Positions 8,916 through 16,283 of a DNA stretch of 63,415 nucleotides are shown piece by piece. Numbering within the stretch: position 1 is the stretch's first letter; each line of letters opens with the position of its first letter. Location: NCBI GenBank assembly GCA_030605085.1, contig JAUWBH010000010.1, positions 1 to 63,415 of the forward strand, given 5' to 3'. Below the pieces are notes generated by a model that searched no databases, had not been told where the DNA came from, and was given only the letters and a program-made list of their open reading frames with translations. A program made the position numbers and the translations under genes. The stretch comes from Promethearchaeota archaeon. GTDB taxonomy: Archaea > Asgardarchaeota > Lokiarchaeia > Sigynarchaeales > SOKP01.

Positions 8916-8989
8916 TTAACTCCGCATATGTCGCACCAAGCCCAAACTTCAACTAATCGGAAGTATTTCTTCACTTTATTTTCTGGCAT
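8912..8989 (-). CDS. Possible 25-residue CxxC peptide coupled to the next gene
   Basis: An ATG at 8987-8989 opens 25 codons ending with the zinc-knuckle-like WCDICGVN, and its TGA overlaps the TTG start of the downstream 165-residue gene. It may be a real coupled small protein, or the true N-terminus of the downstream protein separated by a one-base frameshift. The half zinc-binding motif favours the second reading. Confidence 0.35.
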   Translation of the reverse strand: MPENKVKKYFRLVEVWAWCDICGVN

Positions 8990-9269
8990 GGTAATTTTCT
9001 TCAAGGTTTAAATAGTTAATCTAGACATTAAATCTATATGCAATTTATGTTGTTCTATAATTTAAAGTTAATTTACTTTTTCAGTATATTAAAATCTTAA
9101 TTGATTTTATCAAAATACCTTAGAACCATGTTCAATTATCATAATGAATACGCTGTTAAATTATTTTAGCCAATTGAAAATAAATCTAAACATAAAAACC
9201 AAAAATAATTAAAGTTACCTTATATTTAATTTTCTAAGATTTACACATCAATCGTTTGATTCTAAAAAT

Positions 9270-9443
9270 ATGTCGTTGAAAAAAAATACTTGCTTTTGTT
9301 GTGGGAGACCAATTGCTCCATATGAGGCTGCCGTTCACTTCCCTTGTCCTAATTGCGGAGATGTAACAATTTGGAGATGCGAAAGATGTAGGATGATGGG
9401 AAAAACATATAGATGTTTAAAATGTGAATTTGAAGGACCATAA
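9270..9443 (+). CDS. Archaeal zinc-finger protein upstream of aEF1B
   Basis: A 57-residue basic protein with four zinc-knuckle halves: CFCC, CPNC, CERC and CLKC. This is the small double zinc-ribbon protein conserved directly upstream of the gene for elongation factor 1-beta across archaea (family of the haloarchaeal HVO_2753 type). Spacing to aEF1B is 24 bases and carries an AAGAGG ribosome site, which fits a two-gene operon. The role is probably linked to translation or nucleic acid binding; the biochemical function is not established. Confidence 0.88.
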   Translation: MSLKKNTCFCCGRPIAPYEAAVHFPCPNCGDVTIWRCERCRMMGKTYRCLKCEFEGP

Positions 9444-9467
9444 AAATAGTTATTAAGAGGTTTTATA

Positions 9468-9734
9468 ATGGGAAACGAATATATAGCATTAATTGATGTA
9501 GTTCCCGAAGAAGTTGAAACAGATTTCGAAGAACTTGTTGAAAAACTAAAAAAAGTTCTACCAGATACATGCGTAATAGAACGTTATGAAATTATGCCAG
9601 TAGCTTTTGGCTTAAAAAAAGCAAGACTTAGAATTCGCTATCCAGAAGAGTTGGATACAGAGAAACTCGAAGAATTACTAGGACAAGTGGATGGACTTCA
9701 AGGTATAGAAACTTTAGCCATTTCAAAACCGTAA
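9468..9734 (+). CDS. ef1b: Translation elongation factor 1-beta (aEF1B)
   Basis: The guanine nucleotide exchange factor that recharges aEF1A with GTP in the cytoplasm. The 88 residues form the single archaeal alpha-beta sandwich. The features are an acidic N-terminal half, the hydrophobic core MPVAFGLKKARLRI near 45-58, and the closing DGLQGIETLAISKP. The ATG is preceded by AAGAGGTT. The upstream neighbour is its usual zinc-finger partner. Downstream lie foreign-looking genes and then two decayed copies of this gene's own 3' end (11756-11809 and 11840-11901). Confidence 0.95.
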   Translation: MGNEYIALIDVVPEEVETDFEELVEKLKKVLPDTCVIERYEIMPVAFGLKKARLRIRYPEELDTEKLEELLGQVDGLQGIETLAISKP

Positions 9735-9781
9735 TTAAAACTAATTCTATTAAGTTCTTTTTTATAAGAGTTTTAAGAAGT

Positions 9782-10005
9782 TTAATTGGTTGCACGGAAA
9801 TTTCTATAATAATCTCTAAAATAATACATCAAACGAACAATGTAATATTTAGTTGGCTTTCCAGCAACAATTCTAAGATATTTTTCCGAGACTTTCCTTT
9901 TTTCAAATACATTTTTATAGTCTTTTTTTCCTAAATAATCTTGGTGATTTTATGAACTCCGTAATTGTCTCTGGATTTCCCCACCACTTACCAATATTTT
10001 TCCTA
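9782..10005 (-). pseudogene. Degraded unrecognised gene fragment
   Basis: Reading the minus strand gives a coherent stretch (KNIGKWWGNPETITEFIK) that loses frame and resumes as DYKNVFEKRKVSEKYLRIVA, closing with a Tyr/Arg-rich tail (LMYYFRDYYRNFRATN) at TAA 9782-9784. No start codon or family can be assigned. It lies between aEF1B and the tandem membrane paralogues and looks like the end of a decayed gene. Confidence 0.4.
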
Positions 10006-10017
10006 TTATTAGAAATG

Positions 10018-10491
10018 TTAAATTTTTCCTTTCTTAACCTTTTCCATTTTTTCCCATTTTGAAAATTCGTTATCTAAGAGCTTTATAAAACTATCTATCC
10101 CCGATTCAATCATAAGAACATCTTCTTTAATTTCTCCGGTAAACTTATCGTCCGCGGCTAAATTATAAACCATTACCTTTAAATCTCTAATAGAAAGCCC
10201 ACTAATTTTACTAGCTTCATTTAGATCTAATTTTTTTTCTATTTTAACCAATTCCGCAATTTTTTTACGATAGGTAAATTTTTTTACGCGAGTTGACTTT
10301 TTTACCCTTTTCTCAAGACCTAGATATAGACACGAAATAAATATAATTCCATAACTGCTCAATAAGATAATAGCAAGTATGGGAAACATACTTAAAGTAT
10401 GTTTCCCATAAAAAAAAAAAGAAGTCACTACGATAATATTGACAATTCCTATTAATAAAAAAGACAGGAAAATTTTTTGAGATTTGTTCAT
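10018..10491 (-). CDS. Membrane-anchored winged-helix-like protein, paralogue 3 of 3
   Basis: 157 residues. Two hydrophobic segments (about 8-28 and 37-57) are followed by a basic linker (KRVKKSTRVKK) and a cytoplasmic-type domain. Its pattern is DLNEASKISGLSIRDLKVMVY, then a wing-like GEIKEDVLMI, which resembles a small winged-helix module of the kind used for protein or nucleic acid contact. A Lys-rich tail ends the protein. It is the last of three tandem minus-strand paralogues; its cytoplasmic half is nearly identical to the next one. The family is not recognised. Confidence 0.75.
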   Translation of the reverse strand: MNKSQKIFLSFLLIGIVNIIVVTSFFFYGKHTLSMFPILAIILLSSYGIIFISCLYLGLEKRVKKSTRVKKFTYRKKIAELVKIEKKLDLNEASKISGLSIRDLKVMVYNLAADDKFTGEIKEDVLMIESGIDSFIKLLDNEFSKWEKMEKVKKGKI

Positions 10492-10624
10492 GCTAAACTT
10501 TTTGCTTTAAATTTTTAGATTTAAAGTGGGATAAAAGATATAAAATTATATCTTTTATTTTTAAAAATTTTTTAGAAAATAACTCTAATTGTAGTTTTTT
10601 TATTTCTCCTATAAGTTAGAAAAT

Positions 10625-11101
10625 TTAAATTTTTCCCTTCTTATCTTTTTCTATTTTTTCCCACTTTGAAAATTCGTTATCCAAGAGCTTTATAAAATTA
10701 TCTATCCCAGATTCAATCATAAGAACATCTTCTTTAATTTCTCCAGTAAATTTATCGTCCGCGGCTAAAGTATAAATAATTACCTTTAAATCTCTAATAG
10801 AAAGCCCACTAATTTTACTAGCTTCATTTAGATCTAATTTTTTTTCTATTTTAACCAATTCCGCAATTTTTTTACGATATTTAAATTTTTTTACGTGAGT
10901 TGACTTTTTTAACCTTATCTCAAGAACTAGATATAGACACGAAAAAAATATAATCCAAATACTGGTCATTACGATATAAAACGTTATGGGAGAAGATCGC
11001 ATTATTACTGGTATTAGCATAAAACCTAATACAAACACTACGATAATAGTGACAATTGCTATTAATAAAAAAGACAAGACAATTTTTTGAGATTTGTCCA
11101 T
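10625..11101 (-). CDS. Membrane-anchored winged-helix-like protein, paralogue 2 of 3
   Basis: 158 residues with the same layout: N-terminal MDKSQKIVLSFLLIAI and two membrane segments, then a domain almost identical to paralogue 3 (shared KIAELVKIEKKLDLNEASKI and the following 60 residues). The membrane segments have diverged much more than the domain. The spacer on each side is also duplicated, so a unit of roughly 600 bases has been copied recently. Function is unknown; a membrane-tethered adaptor or regulator is a guess. Confidence 0.75.
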   Translation of the reverse strand: MDKSQKIVLSFLLIAIVTIIVVFVLGFMLIPVIMRSSPITFYIVMTSIWIIFFSCLYLVLEIRLKKSTHVKKFKYRKKIAELVKIEKKLDLNEASKISGLSIRDLKVIIYTLAADDKFTGEIKEDVLMIESGIDNFIKLLDNEFSKWEKIEKDKKGKI

Positions 11102-11224
11102 GCTAAACTTTTTGCTTTAAATTTTTAGATTTGATTTTATGTAAAATTATATATTTTATTTTTAAAAATTTTTTAGAAAATAACTCTAATTGTAGTTTTT
11201 TTATTTCTCCTATAGTTAGAAAAT

Positions 11225-11662
11225 TTAAATTTTTCCCTTCTTATCTTTTTCTATTTTTTCCCACTTTGAAAATTCTTTATCTAAGAGCTCTACAAAAACA
11301 TCTATCTCCGATTCTACCATAAAAACATCGCCTTTAAATTCTCCTGAAACTTTGTTGCCTTCGGCTAAATTGTAAATCAAATTTTTTAATTCTTCTATAG
11401 AACACCCAATAACATTACTAGCTACTTCTAAATTTATTTTTTTTTCCAATTTAAGCATTCCCTCGATTATCTTAAACTCTTCTTTTCTTTTCTTATATCT
11501 TTTCACAAAAGTCATATATATTATTGAAAGAAGTATACCTATTATAGCAGCAATACCTTCAAAAACATAAAAAATAGGATTATTGGTTCCTAAAGCTAAG
11601 CCCCCTAAAACTGTCATTAAGCTAAGAGTTGCTAGACAAATCCATGCACCAGTTCTCTTCAT
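11225..11662 (-). CDS. Membrane-anchored winged-helix-like protein, paralogue 1 of 3
   Basis: 145 residues; the most divergent member. It has two membrane segments (near 10-25 and 28-50), a short Lys/Arg linker, then KLEKKINLEVASNVIGCSIE and a wing pattern GEFKGDVFMVES, ending in the same SKWEKIEKDKKGKI tail as paralogue 2. Identity is highest at the 3' end and the spacer, consistent with gene conversion or stepwise duplication. It lies next to the two aEF1B 3' remnants that border the island. Confidence 0.72.
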   Translation of the reverse strand: MKRTGAWICLATLSLMTVLGGLALGTNNPIFYVFEGIAAIIGILLSIIYMTFVKRYKKRKEEFKIIEGMLKLEKKINLEVASNVIGCSIEELKNLIYNLAEGNKVSGEFKGDVFMVESEIDVFVELLDKEFSKWEKIEKDKKGKI

Positions 11663-11755
11663 ATTAAACTTTTTATTTTAGTTTTAAAATTGATTTCATG
11701 TATAATTACATTAAGAAATAAAAAAAGAAAGAATATAAAATTTTTTTTTTTTTAC

Positions 11756-11809
11756 AGCAAGCTAGATGGTGTACAAGGAATAGAAGCTATTGCTTTTTCT
11801 AAGGCATAA
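11756..11809 (+). pseudogene. Decayed copy of the aEF1B 3' end, first
   Basis: The frame reads KLDGVQGIEAIAFSKA and stops at TAA 11807-11809, matching the end of the real aEF1B (QVDGLQGIETLAISKP) in the same orientation about 2 kb upstream. There is no upstream part; a T-run precedes it. Confidence 0.8.
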
Positions 11810-11839
11810 TTATATCTATAATTGTAGGTTAGTGCTACC

Positions 11840-11901
11840 AAACTAGAATAATTACTTGGAATTTAAAGGATGTTAATGCAATAGCTTTTCTAAAAGCGTA
11901 A
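11840..11901 (+). pseudogene. Decayed copy of the aEF1B 3' end, second
   Basis: AAACTAGAATAATTACTTGG aligns to the aEF1B segment AAACTCGAAGAATTACTAGG (codons for KLEELLG, with one Glu codon now TAA). After a frame slip it continues to NAIAFLKA and TAA at 11899-11901, followed by the same ATTAAAA as after the real gene. This is a second, more decayed relic stacked behind the first. Confidence 0.78.
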
Positions 11902-12705
11902 TTAAAAAGAATTTTTTTTTTTAACATTAAGTAAATTTGATTTAACAATTTTATTTTTAGGATTAATCTTAAGGGCTTTTTCATAACATTCAATCGCTTT
12001 ATCGTATTCTCGCAAATCATTATAAACATTTCCTAAATTGTTCCAAGGGTTGATGTTGTTAGGATTTAATTCAATAGCTTTTTGAAAACATCCAATTGCT
12101 TCGTTGTATTTGCCAGTTCTGTGATAAGCAATCCCTAAATTATTGAAGGCGAGATAATTTCTTGGATTGAACGCAATTGCTTTTTCACAAAACTCGATAG
12201 CTTTATAATATTTGCTTAAATTATTATAACAATTCCCTATGTTGCTATAAGTAGCAGCATGTCTCGGGGAAATCTCAATTGCTTTTTCAAAACACTCTAT
12301 CGCGTTATTATATTCGTACAAATTCATATAAGCTACTCCCATATTTCTCCAAGCTATAACGTAATTAGGTTTTAGTTCTGTTGCTTTCTCGTAATAATCA
12401 ATCGCAGTGTTGTTTTTTGTTAGATACAAATAGTTATTACCAAGATTAAACAAAACTCTGATATAATTAGGATTTATCTCAAGGGCTTTTTCGTAGCATT
12501 CAATCGCTTTGTAGTAACTATTTAAAATGCTATGACGATCCCCCATTTTGCTTAATATGGAAGCATTATTAGGTTCGATTTCAGTAGCTTTTTTGTAGCA
12601 CTCTAACTCTTTGTTATAGTCTTTCTTTCGCCGAAATGAAGCAGCTTCAATTACCCAATCTTTGGCCGTTTTTAAGTTTGAGGGCTCTGAGTTATTATCA
12701 GCCAT
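11902..12705 (-). CDS. Tetratricopeptide repeat protein
   Basis: 267 residues made almost wholly of 34-residue TPR units, about seven in a row. The unit reads like AIECYEKALEINPNYIRVLF followed by NLGNNYLYL, with the canonical W/L-G-Y-A-F-A-P positions. There is no signal peptide or membrane segment. TPR solenoids mediate protein-protein contact; the partner is unknown. The stop abuts the second aEF1B remnant. Uniform units with AAT-rich codons suggest recent internal expansion. A poly-T tract in the last codons encodes the KKKNSF end. Confidence 0.9.
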   Translation of the reverse strand: MADNNSEPSNLKTAKDWVIEAASFRRKKDYNKELECYKKATEIEPNNASILSKMGDRHSILNSYYKAIECYEKALEINPNYIRVLFNLGNNYLYLTKNNTAIDYYEKATELKPNYVIAWRNMGVAYMNLYEYNNAIECFEKAIEISPRHAATYSNIGNCYNNLSKYYKAIEFCEKAIAFNPRNYLAFNNLGIAYHRTGKYNEAIGCFQKAIELNPNNINPWNNLGNVYNDLREYDKAIECYEKALKINPKNKIVKSNLLNVKKKNSF

Positions 12706-12790
12706 CTTCTTAAGAAAAAATACGAGCTTAACTAATTAAAGCTCTTTAATTAACCTTTTTAATTAATAGAAATAAGAAAATACACTAATT

Positions 12791-14686
12791 TTAAACTATT
12801 CTTTTAAATAATTTATCTAATTCCTTAAAAGAAATAAATCTTAATGTAGGTCTCCCATGAGCACAGTGATAAGGGTTCGCACAGTTAGAAAGCTCCAATA
12901 GAAGTTTTCTAATATCTTTTAAAGATAAGTCATCCCCCCCTCTAATACTCCTATGACACGCTAAATAATTAATTATCTCCTCTTTTTTTTCTGAAAAACT
13001 CTCATTTTTACCGATTTCAGTTATATCGCTAATAATTTTTGAAGTTTCGTAAGCACTTAGAAGTTTTCCAACGATAGTTGGGATTTCCCTTAAAACGAAA
13101 GTATTACCTCCAAAAAGGTCGAAATTAAAACCTAACTTTTTTATTTCTTTTAAATTTTCCTCTAAAAAAAATTTCTCGCTCGGAGATACATCAATTTTCA
13201 GGGGAGATATAAGTTGTTGCTTGTTAATTTTTGAGGTTTCGTAAGCACTTAAAAATTTTTCTTTTTTTATTCGCTCAGAAGCAGCGTGTTGGTCTAAAAT
13301 ATATATTCCTGCTTCGTTTGTTTCTTCATTAATCCCTTCTAATACAATGTAAGTTTTATTGCTCAATTGACCTGTATAAGAAATAGGGCGTAGTTTTGGA
13401 AAATTTTCTGAGACAATGAATTTTTCTCTTAAAAATGTATCGGGTACTAGTGTTTTTTTGAGTTTTCCTTTAACCTCGTGATCTGTTAAGAGAAATTGTA
13501 CTGTATCGTCAATTAATTCCCCTTCTTCATTCACCAACCCTACTTTTTTCTCTTGTTTTTTCTTTTTCTCTCGAATTTCTTTAATAGGTCTTTCGATTTT
13601 TTTCGGTTCAATATAGTTCTCTTTTGATGAAATCATTTCCTTTCCCGATACAAAATCTTCCAATTCAGTTGATATATATTTAGCTTCCTTCGCAATAAAT
13701 TTTTCTTCAACGAATTTTCTGATTACATTGTAAACCTTATTATAAATGTAATCTTCCTTCTCAAATCTAACATGTAGCTTTTTAGGATGGATGTTAAAAT
13801 CAATAACTGAAGGGTCTAATTCTAAGAAAAGTATGAAAAAAGGGTGCGTATTTACCATTAATATTCCTTTATATGCCTCTTTAATTGCTCGAAATAATAC
13901 ATCACTAATTATATAACGACGATTAATAAATAAGCTTGAATGAGTTCGATTTTTCTTTGCAATATTTGGGTGTCCTATTAATCCATGAAATTTAATGTTT
14001 CCTTCAGAAAAATCAATAAATTCAGTGTACTTAGCGTTCTTTCTCCCATATATGTGGAACACGGTTGTTTTTAAGTCGTTTGAAGCGGGACAATTTAATA
14101 TGTCCAAATCGTTATGACGATAAATAAAATGAAGTTCTGGGTAAGCTAAGGAATACCTTTGTATAATATCCGTAATATGCCCTAATTCAGTAGAATCAGA
14201 CTTAAGAAATTTTTGTCTTGCTGGAATATTATAAAAGATGTTTTTAACTTTAATATTGGTTCCAATTGGACAAGGCATTTCTTTTTTTACATTGACCTTT
14301 CCTCCTCCTATTATTAATTGAATGCCAAGATTATTAACTTCAGTCCTTGAAACGATTTCAACTCGACAAACTGCCGCTATACTCGCTAAAGCTTCGCCTC
14401 TGAAACCTAATGTCGAAAGCGTTTCTAAATCATCAATGCTTCTAATCTTGCTACTCGTATATCTCTCAAAAGCCAATTCCATTTCATCTGGAGGTATACC
14501 TATGCCATCGTCTACAACTTGTATTAGTGTTTTACCCGCTTTCTTTACGATTATTCTTATATCTTGAGCTCCTGCGTCAATACTATTTTCTATCAACTCC
14601 TTAACAATATTAGCGGGTCTATCAACAACTTCTCCTGCCGCTATTTTTTCGGCCTGTAATATCTTTTTAATTTTTCTTCTTTTCAC
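12791..14686 (-). CDS. mutL: DNA mismatch repair protein MutL
   Basis: Matchmaker ATPase of mismatch repair, working with MutS. The GHKL ATPase motifs are present: ENSIDAG near 33, DDGIGI near 60, and RGEALASIAAV near 97-107. The C-terminal dimerisation domain carries the endonuclease motif DQHAASERIKKE near 465, then ACHRSIRGGDDLS and CAHGRPT near the end. The enzyme is therefore of the nicking type found in species without MutH. Length (631) is normal. It is co-oriented with mutS, which lies 1.6 kb upstream. The nonapeptide LSAYETSKI occurs twice (see the repeat entry). Confidence 0.95.
   Translation of the reverse strand: MKRRKIKKILQAEKIAAGEVVDRPANIVKELIENSIDAGAQDIRIIVKKAGKTLIQVVDDGIGIPPDEMELAFERYTSSKIRSIDDLETLSTLGFRGEALASIAAVCRVEIVSRTEVNNLGIQLIIGGGKVNVKKEMPCPIGTNIKVKNIFYNIPARQKFLKSDSTELGHITDIIQRYSLAYPELHFIYRHNDLDILNCPASNDLKTTVFHIYGRKNAKYTEFIDFSEGNIKFHGLIGHPNIAKKNRTHSSLFINRRYIISDVLFRAIKEAYKGILMVNTHPFFILFLELDPSVIDFNIHPKKLHVRFEKEDYIYNKVYNVIRKFVEEKFIAKEAKYISTELEDFVSGKEMISSKENYIEPKKIERPIKEIREKKKKQEKKVGLVNEEGELIDDTVQFLLTDHEVKGKLKKTLVPDTFLREKFIVSENFPKLRPISYTGQLSNKTYIVLEGINEETNEAGIYILDQHAASERIKKEKFLSAYETSKINKQQLISPLKIDVSPSEKFFLEENLKEIKKLGFNFDLFGGNTFVLREIPTIVGKLLSAYETSKIISDITEIGKNESFSEKKEEIINYLACHRSIRGGDDLSLKDIRKLLLELSNCANPYHCAHGRPTLRFISFKELDKLFKRIV
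13034..13252 (-). repeat. 27-bp duplicated stretch inside mutL
   Basis: Copies at 13034-13060 and 13226-13252 encode the identical LSAYETSKI and differ at two bases. The first (in translation order) lies just after the nuclease motif, the second about 64 residues later. Such a repeat is not a feature of the family and suggests a small templated insertion or conversion. Confidence 0.8.
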
Positions 14687-14809
14687 ATTAATTCCATCGG
14701 TCTATAGGATTTTATGATAAATAAATAATTTTTTGAATTATGTATTATTTTCGTGCACTTAAATATAAATGATTAGAGTATTAAGGATTAAATAAATTTA
14801 AATATTTAA

Positions 14810-15226
14810 TGTTCTAACAACCGTTCTGATACTAAATTCATTACTCCTGAAGATTTGAAGCAAAACCGCAAAATCGAACAATCTATATCAAAGAGAGGGA
14901 TTCCTATTTATTGCTTTGATACTAAAATTTTCGAAACTGATTTAGCTGGTGAACCTCTTTACCTTATTCAAGCACCAAAACATAGCTGGAGTGACACCAT
15001 GATAGTATTTCGAGGTTCCATGATTACGGGAGATTGGTGGTTAGGTAAAGGCGATCCAAATCCTAATAAAATCCCTCTTGATGTAGTTAAAGGTTCGATT
15101 GATACATTAGAAGCGTTTTGTCAAGAAAAAAAGTACTACATTCACACGCTGTTTTCTGTACACGTAAATGAAATCCGTCGTAATATTGATTTTGTTAAAT
15201 TGATGGAGGAAACTCGCCCTTCATAG
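14810..15226 (+). pseudogene. Metallo-beta-lactamase fold protein, N-terminally truncated
   Basis: The frame is open from 14810 to the TAG at 15224-15226; only a TTG (14855) could start it. The sequence corresponds to the C-terminal half of a metallo-beta-lactamase fold hydrolase: HSWSDTMIVFRGSMITGDWW supplies the distal His and the GD metal ligand, and FSVHVNEIRR the final histidine. The HxHxDH motif that should precede it is absent. It is therefore a broken gene, or less likely a domain with another use. It lies between mutL and the GT87-like gene. Confidence 0.6.
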
Positions 15227-15332
15227 AACCTTAAAGTTGCCAATTATCGAGTACAATTCGATTAATTTAGTTTTTAATGAAAAGATTCTTTTATAGATTA
15301 AGTCCTTATTTTTTTTTGAATTTGAATTAATC

Positions 15333-16283
15333 ATGAGCGAAGAGAAAGGAGAGAAAGAGTTTTTCCCCATCCATATAATTTTCATGCACATCTTTATAGC
15401 TGCGGTATTTGGTCTCGTGCACCTTCGTATTCTTGTCCATTTTTTCGATTGGCTTTCCTGGCTAAAAATATTAAAGGATATAGATTTTAGAATCCTTTTA
15501 GAGGGTGTAAATAATGGATTGATAAATTTTTACGATCCTATAACCTTATCGGAATATCCACCTTATTACCTCTATTTCTGGTATTTTATTTTTTTCCCCA
15601 TGACATTATTTCATTGGGAAATATCGGCTACTATTTGGGATGGTATAAGGTTAACTCTAAGTTTATATGTATTAAATGAAGCTCGTAAGATGTTTAAAAA
15701 CTTCAAAGATTTATTAATATTTTATATTCTCGCTTCTATAGGTTTTTTAGTAGATGCTTTTTATGGTAATAACAATTTTTTGGTTTTATTTTTTTTGTTT
15801 CAATCTTATGTTTTCTTAGAAAAAGATAAAAAATGGTTGGCTGGAATTTTCTTTACTCTTGCGACATTTAAAATTAACTCATTTTTATTTCTTCCAATTT
15901 TACTTATATCTAAAAAAATAAAAATAAAAGACTTAAAATATTTTTTAGTCCCGTTTTTTCTTGTTTGCATTCCATACATGATTTTTCCTGAATATTTTAT
16001 GCAGATGGTAAGCAATTGGATGTATGGCAGTGAAAATGTCAACTCCGATTCTATATTTATAGCCACTATAATGATGATAGATATGGTTGCTTGGAAAGCG
16101 TTGCAACCTAGTCATCTATTATTTTATAGTTTAATCCAATTAATATTCTTGGAAAACATTAAAAGTGAAATAAGAAAAAAGCGCTTTAGAATAACGCTTC
16201 TTTTAGGTACAATAATTTATTATGCAAGAATGAATGTGCTTTTGTTTATAATTCCAACGCTTTTTTTTTTAAAGTTCCTTTAA
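15333..16283 (+). CDS. Multi-pass membrane protein, GT87 (DUF2029)-like
   Basis: 316 residues with about eight hydrophobic segments. Features fitting polyprenyl-phosphate-dependent glycosyltransferases of the GT87/DUF2029 group are the YPPYYLYFWYF motif near 71-81 after an acidic loop, GNNNFLVLFFLF near 146, and a KINSFLFLPIL segment near 183. It probably transfers mannose-like sugars on the outer face of the membrane, but the substrate is inferred only. The 3' end overlaps that of mutS by 15 bases on the opposite strand. It is shorter than typical members (about 400 residues), so it may be a reduced version. Confidence 0.65.
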   Translation: MSEEKGEKEFFPIHIIFMHIFIAAVFGLVHLRILVHFFDWLSWLKILKDIDFRILLEGVNNGLINFYDPITLSEYPPYYLYFWYFIFFPMTLFHWEISATIWDGIRLTLSLYVLNEARKMFKNFKDLLIFYILASIGFLVDAFYGNNNFLVLFFLFQSYVFLEKDKKWLAGIFFTLATFKINSFLFLPILLISKKIKIKDLKYFLVPFFLVCIPYMIFPEYFMQMVSNWMYGSENVNSDSIFIATIMMIDMVAWKALQPSHLLFYSLIQLIFLENIKSEIRKKRFRITLLLGTIIYYARMNVLLFIIPTLFFLKFL

